From: Brachycybe producta
Taxonomy: Eukaryota > Arthropoda > Diplopoda > Playtdesmida > Andrognathidae
Assembly: GCA_036925085.1 (NCBI GenBank)
Contig: JAUPFP010000015.1
Location: 891,001 to 955,000, forward strand
Direction of reading: 5' to 3'
Length of the DNA stretch: 64,000 bases
A model generated the notes under the pieces. That model saw only the letters and a program-made list of their open reading frames with translations. It had not been told where the DNA came from and made no database searches. Made by a program: the position numbers and the translations under genes. The stretch's first letter is position 1; the number at the start of each line of letters is the position of its first letter. Of this stretch, positions 1 through 11,663 are shown in pieces.

Positions 1-402
1 TTCGTAAGTCATTATTGCCTCATTGTTTTCATAAATGATTTTTGGCTTCATAAAATGAATGCGTAAACATAATTGAAATTTAAATCTCATTTTATTAGAC
101 CATCCCTCCAACAAATTCGTAACATCATTATAGACGTGTTGAAAATAGTCCCTTGGATCCTGAATATTATTCCCATTCATGTGTTTTAAGGTAACTAATA
201 CACTCCCAAATCCCGTTTTATGTACAATAAAAGAATCTGGTAAAAATATTTCGTGAGTGTTATTTAAATGTGCCAACCATTCCGTTTTAGTATTAAATTG
301 TGAATTGCAGAGATTACATTTTTCTTTGATAGGTCCGATAACATGGGCATTGAGAAAATGCTCCATGGAGTTATCTGGATCCCCACATATGAAACAGCTC
401 AT
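1..402 (-). CDS. Two-zinc-finger C2H2 protein, 3' part outside the window
   Basis: This frame opens with an ATG at 402-400 and stays open for 134 codons to the window edge. Two zinc fingers are visible. The first is C3-x2-C6-x8-H15-x4-H20; the second is the classical C29-x2-C32-x12-H45-x4-H50. After them comes a region with aromatic and basic residues (about 95-134) that I do not recognise with certainty. The start ATG overlaps the TGA stop of the upstream PC4-like gene (399-1012) as ATGA, so one transcript could carry both frames in different phases. Such overlap is rare in animal genes and common in compact viruses and transposons. My inference is a gene of a large DNA-virus-like element (Maverick/Polinton-like or related), perhaps the N-terminus of a longer protein. 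The frame is solid; the element assignment is weak. Confidence 0.6.
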   Translation of the reverse strand, partial: MSCFICGDPDNSMEHFLNAHVIGPIKEKCNLCNSQFNTKTEWLAHLNNTHEIFLPDSFIVHKTGFGSVLVTLKHMNGNNIQDPRDYFQHVYNDVTNLLEGWSNKMRFKFQLCLRIHFMKPKIIYENNEAIMTYE

Positions 403-1012
403 TTTTCAAAATCAAATCCCAATTTACCCAAAACAGTAGGAACTTGATTAAGTTTGGTGATTAATTTGGGGTAAATATGAACTGGAATACAAGCCCCTTT
501 AGTAAATTTATTTTCTATGCTATATTTACGAATGTCGATGAACCAATTCTCATTACTTTCGAGAATACGTAGTTTCCAATTGTCCTCGACGGGGATAGTT
601 TCGTGAACTTTGAAATCTGGTAAAGTGTTCTTTTCCTCCGATTTACTGAGGTGACGTCCAAACCATTCTTTGATCGTGTCTTCCGCTACAGCTGAAGATG
701 GCCCCGCCTCGCCGATTGCCTTTGCTTGACGCTTTGCAACTTCAGATTTTGGTGCGGCTTTCCTTTTTGTCTTTCGACCAGTTACTGCGGTTTCTACCGT
801 CAAGTCTATCAATATTTTTCAGAATTTTTCTAAGAAACAACATTGACTTTGTAAGCTAAGATACTGTGTATAGGACTTCAAATACTAATAATGAAAATTT
901 ACCAATATAAAAAATAGCTTCTAGTGATTTGTAAAATGGGCATTTATGTTTCTTAGGCTATTTGATAGTTTAAAAAGAAATACTCACCAATGATGTCTTG
1001 ATTGTCCTGCAT
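399..1012 (-). CDS. PC4-like ssDNA-binding protein, two exons
   Basis: Exon 1 is 988-1012 (ATG, 25 nt, donor GTGAGT); exon 2 is 805-399 (acceptor ATAG). The join keeps frame and gives about 143 residues. The unspliced frame has a stop at 819-821 and no ATG, so the intron is needed. The N-terminal third is basic and low complexity, with a KRK-rich stretch like a nuclear signal. The C-terminal ~65 residues resemble the PC4/p15 coactivator fold: a tryptophan-led strand, the signature FIDIRKY, a basic loop, then a helix ending in a leucine-rich segment. PC4 domains bind single-stranded DNA as dimers in transcription and replication. The stop overlaps the start of the zinc-finger frame. A cellular PC4 paralogue is possible, but the overlap and the tandem repeats upstream suggest a mobile element or virus-derived gene. 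Confidence 0.6.
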
Positions 1013-1211
1013 TATGATGTAAATGACTTTACAAAAATTGGTTATAGATGGGGAGTTTTTGATGTAATATTTGTAAGATTAACCACAGTAAAAAACTTTA
1101 AAGTTGTAGTATTTTGCTGTAATGATGTTAGAAATGAATGATCAGAGCAACTGTTGTCTTAGAAGATTCAGAATAGAAATTGATGTGTGAATTTTATGAG
1201 AACTTTTTGCT

Positions 1212-1256
1212 CTTTTTATACTGAAATAGTGTCCTCGATTAAAAATAGTAGCCAAT
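1212..1256 (-). promoter_or_regulatory. TATA box with CCAAT box for the PC4-like gene
   Basis: On the minus strand TATAAAAAG lies at 1220-1212, about 200 bp upstream of the ATG at 1012. A CCAAT element in reverse orientation is at 1252-1256, roughly 35 bp further upstream. The spacing suits a Pol II core promoter with a 5' leader of about 170 nt. This is inferred from motifs only. Confidence 0.45.
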
Positions 1257-1368
1257 GAAACTACTCAGATATTACAATAAAACACCAATAATATTAAGTT
1301 AAGATTACAAAAAAACATAAATAAAAATGAAACCAGGTTATGAAAGACAAAAAAAGCTAAGAAAGAAG

Positions 1369-1545
1369 CCAATAAAAAGCAGCATGGTTATAAAAGAGGG
1401 CAATAGAAAAGGAGCATGACTATGAAAGAAGCCAATAGAAAAAGAGCATGACTATAAAAGAAGCCAATAGAAAAGGAGCATGACTATGAAAGAAGCCAAT
1501 AGAAAAGGAGCATGACTATGAAAGAGGCCAATAGAAATAGAACAA
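1369..1545. repeat. ~32-bp tandem repeat carrying CCAAT in most units
   Basis: About five to six units of a 32-bp motif (core GCCAATAGAAAAGGAGCATG) run upstream of the PC4-like promoter. CCAAT occurs at 1369, 1432, 1464, 1496 and 1528, and a degenerate GCAAT unit lies near 1400. Further single CCAATs lie at 1252 and 1285. The array could act as an NF-Y-type upstream element or be a neutral minisatellite. Confidence 0.75.
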
Positions 1546-1756
1546 AACTATGGAGGACATCACTACAAGAAATAGAAATAGGTTCAGGGTACTAAGCAAT
1601 AATATAGTGATATAATCTATGAAAAATATGAAAGCTAAGAATAAATACATGTTTTATGTGATAAATATAAAAGAAATTCTTTTGTGATTTTGAATTGCAT
1701 TGTCATCATTTTTAATTTTAAGTTAAATAAAAATGTTGGTCTTCCTGCTATGGCCC

Positions 1757-3090
1757 AGAAATGACCACATCATAGTCTAAGAGAGATTGTAATGTGGTGT
1801 GGAAAATGTGTATTCTGTAAGAAAAAATGTAGTTAAAATTAAATATATATATATGTATATATTCAGAGTATGAAATAAAATTTCTTACTTTTTATATACA
1901 AAATGTTTAATTTATTCTATATACAGTCGTAAAAACAAGTTTTTTTATCATCTCAGCAGGTGGTATGAGAAAGTTTTAAACTTCTTTCTCTTTAACGAGA
2001 AGGAAAAAAAACTGGGTCAAAGCTTTTTCTCTCTGATGAAGCATTAAAATGGCTTTAAAACGAGTGGTGTAGAAATGACTCAATGATAGTCTATGGGTAG
2101 ATTGTAATGGGGTGTGAAAATTGTGTATTCTATAAGAAAAAATGTAGTTAAAATCTGAATGTATATGTATATATTCAGAGTATGAAATAAAATTTCTTAC
2201 CTTCTATATATAAAATGTTTTATTTATTCTATATACATTCGTGAAAACAAGTTTTTTATTATCTCAGCAGGTGGTTAAAGAAAGTTTCAAACTTCTATCT
2301 CTTTAATTAGAAGCAAAAAAAACTGGGTCAAAGTTTTTTCTCTCTGATGAAGCATTAAAATAGCTTTAAAACAAGTGGCGTAGAAATGACTCAATGATAG
2401 TCTATGGGAGATTGTATTGGGGTGTGGAAATTGTGTATTCTATAAGAAAAAATGTAGTTAAAATCTGAATGTATATGTATATATTCAGAGTATGAAATAA
2501 AATTTCTTACCTTCTATATATAAAATGTTTTATTTATTCTATATACATTCGTGAAAACAAGTTTTTTTATCATCTCAGCAGGTGGTTAAAGAAAGTTTCA
2601 AACTTCTTTTTAATGAGAAGCAAAAAAAACTGGGTCAAAGTTTTTTCTCTCTGATGAAGCATTAAAATAGCTTTAAAACAAGTGGTGTAGAAATGACTCA
2701 ATGATAGCCTATGGGAGATTGTATTGGGGTGTGGAAATTGTGTATTCTATAAGAAAAAATGTAGTTAAAATCTGAATGTATATGTATATATTCAGAGTAT
2801 AAAATAAAATTTCTTACCTTCTATATATAAAATGTTTTATTTATTCTATATACATTCGTGAAAACAAGTTTTTTTATTATCTCAACAGGTGGTTAAAGAA
2901 AGTTTCAAACTTCTTTTTAATGAGAAGCAAAAAAACTGGGACAAAGTTTTTTCTCTCTGATGAAGCATTAAAATGACTTTAAAACGGGTGGTGCAGAAAT
3001 GACTCAATGAGAGTCTATGGGAGATTGGAATGTGGAGCTCGAAATGAGGTCACCATAGTAGTCTATGGAGAAAAGTGGTGCAGAAATGAC
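1757..3090. repeat. Four-unit tandem repeat, 306-314 bp per unit
   Basis: The anchor AGAAATGAC begins at 1757, 2071, 2382, 2689 and 2995, so periods are 314, 311, 307 and 306 bp. Inner units are nearly identical, each with a TATATA-rich stretch, a GTTTTTTTATCATCTCAGCAGG-like segment and AAACTGGGTCAAAG. The outer units are more diverged, as expected for unequal exchange. No reading frame is kept. It sits between the PC4-like gene and plain AT-rich DNA, so it may belong to the same element. Confidence 0.9.
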
Positions 3091-5828
3091 TTTTCCTATA
3101 CTACTACTGTATATTCAAATTTTAGATAGTTGTTAACAATTTAACCAAATTTATTTATGAAAAAATCAATGCATATTTGTCAAGAATTAATATTTATAAA
3201 TAAATTTCAAATAATAATTTATGAAGTCTAATGTACTTTTTAATCTTTATTTCATTTTTAAATAGGATACTTTTATTTCAATAAGAAATATTTAAGTGAA
3301 ATTTTTCCGATTTATTTTTTTAATTTTGATTTTATTTAGAATGTAAATGTAAACAAAGATCATTAGCTATAACTATATTATTATTTACAAAGCGAAAATT
3401 TAAAAAAAATTAAAAGGCTTCTAGTGAAACTTTGAGAAATTTCATTTAATATTTTAAATGAAATTTAGCAAAACCTGTTTGGGATAAAAAAATGAACAAC
3501 AAAATTTGAAAATAAATTATTAACAATGACAAATAACAATCCCATACTGTTTCTATCAGATATTTTAAATGTTTCATTTAGAAGTAAATAGAATAAAAAA
3601 GAAGATTTGAGAAATTTCCCATGCGTCATGGTGGATAAATAAGAAACAATTAAACATTTACATTATGCAATAAAATGCTTTCTAACAACATGCTCCATGA
3701 TTTAAAACAAAAGCCACAGGTGTACACAATGCACATTCTCAATATTGACATTCCAATCTTTCAATGGTATTTTCTGATTAGTTCTATTAGTAAACGACTT
3801 TTTTAAAATATTAAATAACTTTTGTAACTGTTGACCATTATGTTTATCTTTTTGTACAAATACATTTTTATATGTTGTCAACAATTATCTAAAATCTAAA
3901 AAAAAGTGTAGCTGTTATAATTTCTAAGATACTCAATTTTAAGCAGGAAGCGTTTTACCTGTGCCACCTGGTAATCTATTTTTATTTATAACTCAAGACA
4001 ACTTTTTTTCTGTATAGGAAGAAATTCTGCGAAAATAATTCACCAATAACAAGTTCTTGATTCCAAGAGATAAGACAGTAATTAATAAAGACACTCAACT
4101 GGAATAAATACTGCCAACATGTATTTAATTGAATAAAGTGAAATTTCCAGTGAAATAACATTTTAAAAAAAGAAAAGTTCAAATCATTTGAACCATATCA
4201 ATATGCCTCAGATTAATTATTATTATATTGTTATGGGTTTATGATTTATAATTATAGAAAGTAATTTTAAAAAAGAAATTCAAAATATGTTGAAAACTAA
4301 ATTAGCACATAAACTTCATTAAAAATTATGGTGAAAGTAAATTCTTTAACTTTTATCAGAGTGGAAGAAAGAAAACCCTTTAAAATTGGTCGTTAAATTA
4401 CAATAAAAGTAATTTTTAAACAAAGAAATACTCTAAAAGCCTATTAATTTAGTATTCTAGCTTTTAACATAATTGCAATTTTTTTCTTACAAAGTATATT
4501 TAAAAACTATAATAGTAAAGAAACAACGGTATGAAGATATTTTGTTTTAAAATGAAAATGTCAAAATTTAGTTTTTCACTTCAAGTTGGGAGAGAGAAAA
4601 AAAAACGTTATAGACAAAAAAATTTAAAAAAATATAGTCTACTTAAAGTTGTATCTTTTTCAAAATCACATAAAAGCTTATTTTGAAATATAACACATTC
4701 AAGTTTCTCTTCATTTTGCATTTGAAAGACATAATAACCACAGTTCGAGAGGAGGCGTTTACACTTTAAATCCATCTTAAATAATATTTAAATAATTAGG
4801 ACCTTTGCTGACATTTTAGTTTAATAAGAATATTAATTAGTAATAACTAAAAGAATAAAAATAAACGACAATTACTATACGAGGCTATCAGGTATTCTAG
4901 ATATGTACATATTATTGTGTTGTCCAATTACAAGAAGCCATATACACAGTCAGTACACATGAAATCTATTTTGGTTGTCATGTGTCCAAGGAGATGCCAA
5001 CAAGTTTAATTTCATGTCATATACACTACATCAGGATTACTACAGCAGGATTTGCTGATGTCGGCATTTTAGAAAACTATGCCAAAAAAAAAACCCACCT
5101 ATGCAACAAGCTCAAATTTTTATATCTAGGCAAAAATACTAATTCTGACTTTCGAAGTAAAATCGAAAAAAAATCATACATTCATTTAATATATTGGCAA
5201 CAGAAATCTAATTTTGGACGTTTCTTTCTTCTTCTTTAAGAGGAGGAAAAAAAAATCAAAAGTGACCAAATTATAGTCTTAGGTACAATATGGAGTCTAT
5301 TACATTGAATTTCTCAGTCAATCAAAAATATACATGTAATGATGACAACCAAAAATAAATTCATGGCTACCATGGTTATATATATAAGGCTCTATATCAT
5401 CTTTCGCAAACAAAAGCCACTAAAGATTTTATTCAGATAAGATGCATTGTCATCTTATCTCTTTATCAGATTTTATTTCAAAATCAACAATAAGGTCATA
5501 GATCAACAATATTGCTCAATAATGACCTGAAATGATGAGAAAATTATATATCATTTGTGCAAAAATAAAAAAGGCTAATATTAGCTATTAATTGCTGAAG
5601 GCAGTATTTTTGTTCTACGGTATTCTAAAACATTTATTAGTACGCCTACTTAGTATTACTTCCATTTTTTGTATCTTAGAAATCTATTAAATTATTAATA
5701 GATATGAAATGTTCAGTAATTTCTAATTAATAAAAGATGATTTCAGAGACTCATGATCATAGCCTTTAGTAATAAAAATGTCAATATCCTTGAACATTAA
5801 AATAATGAAGAAATAAGTATTTAAATCC
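3091..5828. other. AT-rich gene-free stretch
   Basis: No reading frame with coding character, splice-consistent exon or RNA gene was seen. Around 4500-4720 there is a diverged internal piece of the palindromic MITE family described for 33254-33478 (the segment with AAGCTTATTTTGAAATAT). Confidence 0.5.
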
Positions 5829-6006
5829 AAAGCTTAGCCATACGCTATGAAACGCTGTCTACAGACACTGTCTCTCACAAACCAAATCCTACGTTTGTGT
5901 CATAGTGTATGAGGTCTGTGAGACAAAAGCACAGTTCACCTTAATGACAGACCTGGTCCTTAGAAAACTATCTGCAGACCGAATCTCATAGTGTATGGCC
6001 AACTTT
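5829..6006. mobile_element. MITE with imperfect terminal inverted repeats
   Basis: The left end (AAAGCTTAGCCATACGC) and the reverse complement of the right end (AAAGTTGGCCATACACT) match over about 30 bp with mismatches, bounding a ~178-bp element with no coding capacity. An inner GTCTGCAGA/TCTACAGAC pairing continues the fold. The superfamily was not assigned because no clear target-site duplication was seen. Confidence 0.5.
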
Positions 6007-9000
6007 AGAACAATAATCATGAAATTAAATAAGTTATAGACACATTACACTAAATTTAAATGTTATACTATAGGAGTCAGCTAAAAGCTCGTTTAGACGG
6101 TCCAATCTCATTTATCAATTATTTATCAAATTTCTAAATAATTTTCAATAGTAAATGACACTTTTTTGAAGAAAAAAAAAGCTTGTTTTAATTTTAATTT
6201 TAGATAAGTTCCATTTATAAATCAGTCAGTCTTTATTTTTATAAACATTTATTTTGGCTCATCAGAATAGAAACATTGTTTTTTTTTTGGCAAAATATTC
6301 TAATAATTTTAATTTATTCTCATTAGAAAATTTTATAAGACTTAATTATCCGGAACGGAAATCCTGTTGCTAAAAATATTTAATCATATATAACAATAAT
6401 TATCACAGTAAATAATACGTCATAATGGACGAAGTCGCCTGTGTGTTTCAACCATAAGATAACTTTTTCCAATATGTTCAACTATATAGACCTGTGTAAC
6501 TTGCATTTGCCTATATGTCAATTTTAAATACATAAAAAAACACTTTGAAACAAGTTAGTAACTTATTAACACTTCCTTCCCCTAGCAGTCCATGACTTGT
6601 TTTTTTTGGAAATTTTTCTAATTCCCTGACTTTTCCAGATTTTCTAGGTTTTCAAATTGAGTGACAACTCTTTGTTTTTCCCAATTCGAATTTTTAAAAT
6701 TAGTGAATCCTTGCCCCTTTTTTTAATCTTTTCCAGACTTGTGTCTGGATCCCTTAGTGCTTTTTAGAGCATTTAAATTTATTTTTTCGATTTCACAGGT
6801 TTTACATTTTTTTTTTCTTGAATTCCCCTGACTTTTCCAGATTTTCCAGGTTTCCAGGTTGAGCGGCAACTATGTCATTTTCATTCAATTTTATTTAATA
6901 GATTAATAGATTCGGACAAAACTTGAATTTCAGATAATCAACTGATTATTCTTTTGTTCCAAACTGCTTCCATTTTGAAGTGGAAAAACACTGCTAACAA
7001 CTTGTTGAGAAACTTGAGCCCAAATTACAGAGAAACACTAATAAATTAAATAATTTCTAACAATTACCCTTGTTTAAAACAATTGACGGGGTTATCCTTT
7101 GCGTCATTCTTCCCGCATAATGAGGCACATATTCAACATAACAAAATGATTGTCCAAAATAAATTTTGATACATCATGTCATCATTATGGTCATTCTCCA
7201 TTAGAGAAGCAGTATTAAGGAAAATAATTGAAAGTGTTTTCAAGATTAGAAGAATAAATGAGTAACATAAAAATATTTTCATGTTGACATTCTAATGGAA
7301 AATAAATTTCTACAGTAATTATAAATTTTCCATTGCCTTTTTTTTACTTCAAGCTCAGAAAGAAAAAGTCTAACGAAAATTGCCCGATAATGTTCAAAAA
7401 TTTAACATTACCTCGTTTACAAACTGCCATAATAAGGTTGTCTAAAAATACGTCAACAGTAAATCTCCTTAAGTAATTCAGTTATTTCCTCCAATTTCTA
7501 AAATACTTCATTATTTTTCTCAAAATTGATTTCAAAACGTAGCAGTATCCGGATTTCTAGTGATGTTTGACGTCACCGTTTACCATAATAAGTTAATAAC
7601 TTAATAAGTAACAATAATAAGTTAATAACTTTATGTTTTGTAAAATATCTTTTGTAGAACACACTGTATATGTTCTGCATTTCATTTTTCAGGTTCATTA
7701 TTTTTGCACAGTAATAATGATAAAGCGCTGGTTTTAAAGTGTAAATTAATGCCCCTAGAACTCTGATTATTCTGTCTTTCGTGAGGAAAATTAAGAAAAA
7801 CTTGAAAACATTCTAGAAACTAGAAGGGTAACGACTAAATCCATGAGAGTATTTTCATGTTAAATTGTGAAAATTTCACCCGATAAAAACCGGTAGTTTA
7901 CCATATGTTAAATTTAATTAAAACGTTTGTAAAGTGGAAACAGGGCCTTATGAATATATCCACCGAAAAATACCATAACATTGTAACTGCTTGAGTGTCA
8001 GCAATAAGATGACATTGAAATTCTTTAATAAAATTGAATTAAAAAGAATGGAATTTCTTACCATTAAATTTTAAGGAATGACAATTTCTACTCATTTATT
8101 ACAAATGTGATTGATTACAAGTATGATTATTAAAAAAATATAATAAGCCACCTGTATGTCAAAAACACTTCGGAATTCAATTTGACGAATCATATTATAT
8201 AAAAAATATAATGTAAATCATGGGTACTAACCACCCCGCTACATACTTCAGATTTGAGTACACCATTGCAAAGAAATATTTGATGGAGACATTTACCACG
8301 TTTACATGTGCGAAATTAGCAGCTAATCTTTTAGCTAGATAATAAATACAAGTGGAATACGTTCACATGTAAACGCTTAAAATTAGTAGCTGACTGAAGT
8401 TTTTTTAAAAATTAACCGCTAAATCTAAGTTTTTTTAAAAAAAACGACATAAATACTCAAAAAATCTAAATTTACATTTAAAATAAAAAAGTAAAAGAAG
8501 TTAAATATGAACAAACATAATTCAATACAAATTTTCAAAACTGTGTGACTGCAATATACATGCAATTCATTTTTACTTAAATCATGTATTCGATATTTTA
8601 ATTAAAGAAAATCATATTTAAAATAGAAATATTCTAAAGTAAATGTATAAATAAGTAAATAAATAACCACAAATATATAATATTTAAAATAAAGTAAAAC
8701 TAAAACGAGTGAAATATGAGTAATGTTTTTTTCTCTCCAAATTTTCAAAATTGTGTGATTGCAAAATAAATAATTTTCATTTGACACATAATTCATAAAG
8801 TAAAACAATTCATTGACTCAGTAACCTTTCGTTAAGTTTAAAAAAAATATTTTTACAACCTTTTCTTATAAATATGTAATTTCAATAGAGAAGATTTGAT
8901 AAAAAAAAGTCGTATCAATTGCTTTCTCCTTCATATTCGACATAATGCAGATGGCCCTGACTTAGTGCACCTACATTTTCAAATGATATTAGAATTCTAG

Positions 9001-11058
9001 ACATATATCATATGTTTTGATTTCAATGTTGTTTGTTTGTTTGTTAGTCTGTGTGTCATTATGGCAAACAACTAGAAAAAAGAAATTTAGAGAGTTCGAT
9101 GAATTGCCATTTCAGGCACAAAAGGCGACGTGGGCGATAAAATGTCAACAGTTTTGAATATGGTTCATAGATTCTCTGTCACGGACTTGTGGCTGGCTAT
9201 GTTACAGTGTTTTACTTCTTAATACACATTAGCAATCACAGTTTGCCATTAAAACAAGACTAAAAATCAATACTAGCGTTGGTTGTACAGATTCAACTAG
9301 ATGTTGTATATATATATATTATGACCACAAATGTTGATTTAGTTCTAATCTAGTGTAAAACTAGAGCAAACAAATTTAGGTTGTAAAAATGTTTTATGGC
9401 TTGAAATATTTTCTAAAAAAATGACAAAATGGTTCCCCCACAAAAATCAATTTTTATTTTTCCTGAGCTTTTTAAGGTAATTTGGTCCATTTTTCTAGAG
9501 TGAAAACTCACTGAAACTCATTGGGACTGCACATTATAGAATTGTATGGAAGGAAGCTTTGAAAATCATGACTGTATTTCTTTTTTTTTTTGCGAGCGAA
9601 GCGAGCACAATTTGGGAAACAACTTGCAACAATCTGCTAATGGAAAACTGGAGCATAAAAATTACATTAATTATATTAGTTCGTTTCATTAAATTTTGAC
9701 ATAATCTCACATTCCTGAATCTCCTTTAATAAAGCCGAACAACTGAACGCATCCATACTAATTATCTAAAGACTTCTTGTTCAAACATTCACTGTTACAC
9801 TTCGCTCATATTGGTAACAATAACAATTATGCTAAATCTTTAAAAAATGAATATTAAATTATGATTTTATTAAAAAAATTTCCTAACTGTTTTTTGCCAG
9901 TGCTACTTACAAAATCTAAACAATCTATTTTAAACAATCAAGCATTGTATAAAAATGCTTATCATAACAACAGCAACAACAACAATAATAATAATAATAA
10001 AAAACAACAATAATAGATTTAATATGCTATCAATTTTATTTTCTCAACTGGGTTTTTCTAAATTGCAATTGCATATAAAAATAAGTTGATATCAATTATG
10101 GAATTTCTAAATCACTTTTAATAATCTATCTAGTAGGTACTCCCTTCTCACACGAACACACCTTTTGGTCAAGCTACTCTATAACCAACCTAACTGACCA
10201 CTATACCACCAGCGTATTTTCCAAATGAATCACCTGTTCACCTGGCATGTGTACTATTAAATAGGGTTTTCCCTTTCGGACATGAAACTAGTTAATTATT
10301 GAAACATATTTAATCAAATACAAGGTTGTTTGATAATATTTAAGTCCACTTCTTTTTTTTTCTTTTCTTTTCATGTTCAACCAAAATTAGAACAAAAAAA
10401 CCAAAACCTATTTTGGGAAACCCGTTTTCAACCCTTTTCAAAAAATTTAGAGTTTTGGACACACAAAATTACATTTAGACAAAATTCTAGTAAATTACGA
10501 AGGCCACTGAGGCTACTAAGGTCGTGTCAAATTTCGTGAATTGAATAACAAATATCATTCAAAGGTAACAACAACAACAAAAAGACTTTTGCTCATGTTA
10601 AGATTCCTCACGTGGTGTCAATATAAAAGAGCAAAAATCTTTATCCTCAGAAAAGTGTACAATAGAAGTGGTACAAATAAAATCCATTATCTGTTGTTTT
10701 TGTGTGCAAAGACCTCGGTATGTCTTATTTAGGAAGAACCCCAATAAAATGTCATCTCAACACACATAAATTGCATAAAAGAATTTTGTTTAAAGACTGG
10801 TTTTTTAACAATTGTGGCCTGTACTAATATTTGTGTAGAACTTCTATATCCTTAGTCCATACAATGCGTGTATACATTGAAAACATCAACAATGATTCAA
10901 CATCAACATTCAATGTTTTGCTTTGTTTGAAGCTTTGAGTCAGGGGTAGCTACGGGAACAACTCAGAACTCTCCACTGTTTACAAGGACAGTGTACTCTG
11001 TGACCCATCTACTTTTTAAAAAAGTGATCACGAAGGTCTCATATGTTTTACTCTGAAA
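6007..11058. other. AT-rich region with repeat fragments, no gene seen
   Basis: Two direct copies of a C/T-rich motif (CCCTGACTTTTCCAGATTTT followed by GAG.GGCAACT) lie near 6632-6685 and 6823-6875; they look like parts of an interspersed repeat. A copy of the palindromic MITE family starts near 7756 (AACTAGAAGGGTAACG at about 7820). No convincing coding exon was found. Confidence 0.45.
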
Positions 11059-11310
11059 AAAAAAAATCGAACTCTGATTATTCTGTTTTTCAAGCGCAAA
11101 AAGAAACTAGAAAGAGTTTTTAGAAACTAGAAGGTTATCTCAATCACTTAAATGTTATTTTAATGTTGATATCTTTCAAAATAAACTTTTTAATAAACAA
11201 CAATTAAAAAAATAGCGTCTACTTAAAAGTTGGGTCATTTTCAAGCTGCCATAAAAATCTCTTTTTAGAATCCTACTTTAGTGATTAAACTACCCTTCTA
11301 GTTTCAACAA
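11059..11310. mobile_element. Copy of the palindromic AACTAGAAGGG MITE family
   Basis: The copy opens with CGAACTCTGATTATTCTG, has AGAAACTAGAAGG near 11128, an inner segment with CAAAATAAACTTTTTA and CTGCCATAAAAA, and closes with the inverted GATTAAACTACCCTTCTAG near 11300. The family recurs at about 7756, 14240, 15221, 16705, 33254, 45790 and 56617. It has no coding capacity and is a non-autonomous element spread through the region. Confidence 0.65.
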
Positions 11311-11632
11311 ATGTACAATACTGTATAATAATATAGATACTACAAATAATTTTTCCTCAAATCTTTGAAGTTACCTACGAATTCTGTAATGTTTATTTTT
11401 AATAAATAAACAATTTTATAAAACTTCCTCAAAACAAACTTCAACCTCGTTTTCAAAAGATATGACCACGAACTAATTTAATATCAAAGATAACAGTACC
11501 ATATTTTTTTGAAAATTATTTTGTAAACATTATGTTGATAACTTTAGGTTATTTTTGAAGCCCCCCCTTTATGTTGTTTTAACTTTGTTCTATGCCGGTA
11601 ACTCTTATCGATATGGCGCCACAAGCCATTCC

Positions 11633-11663
<31 letters not shown>

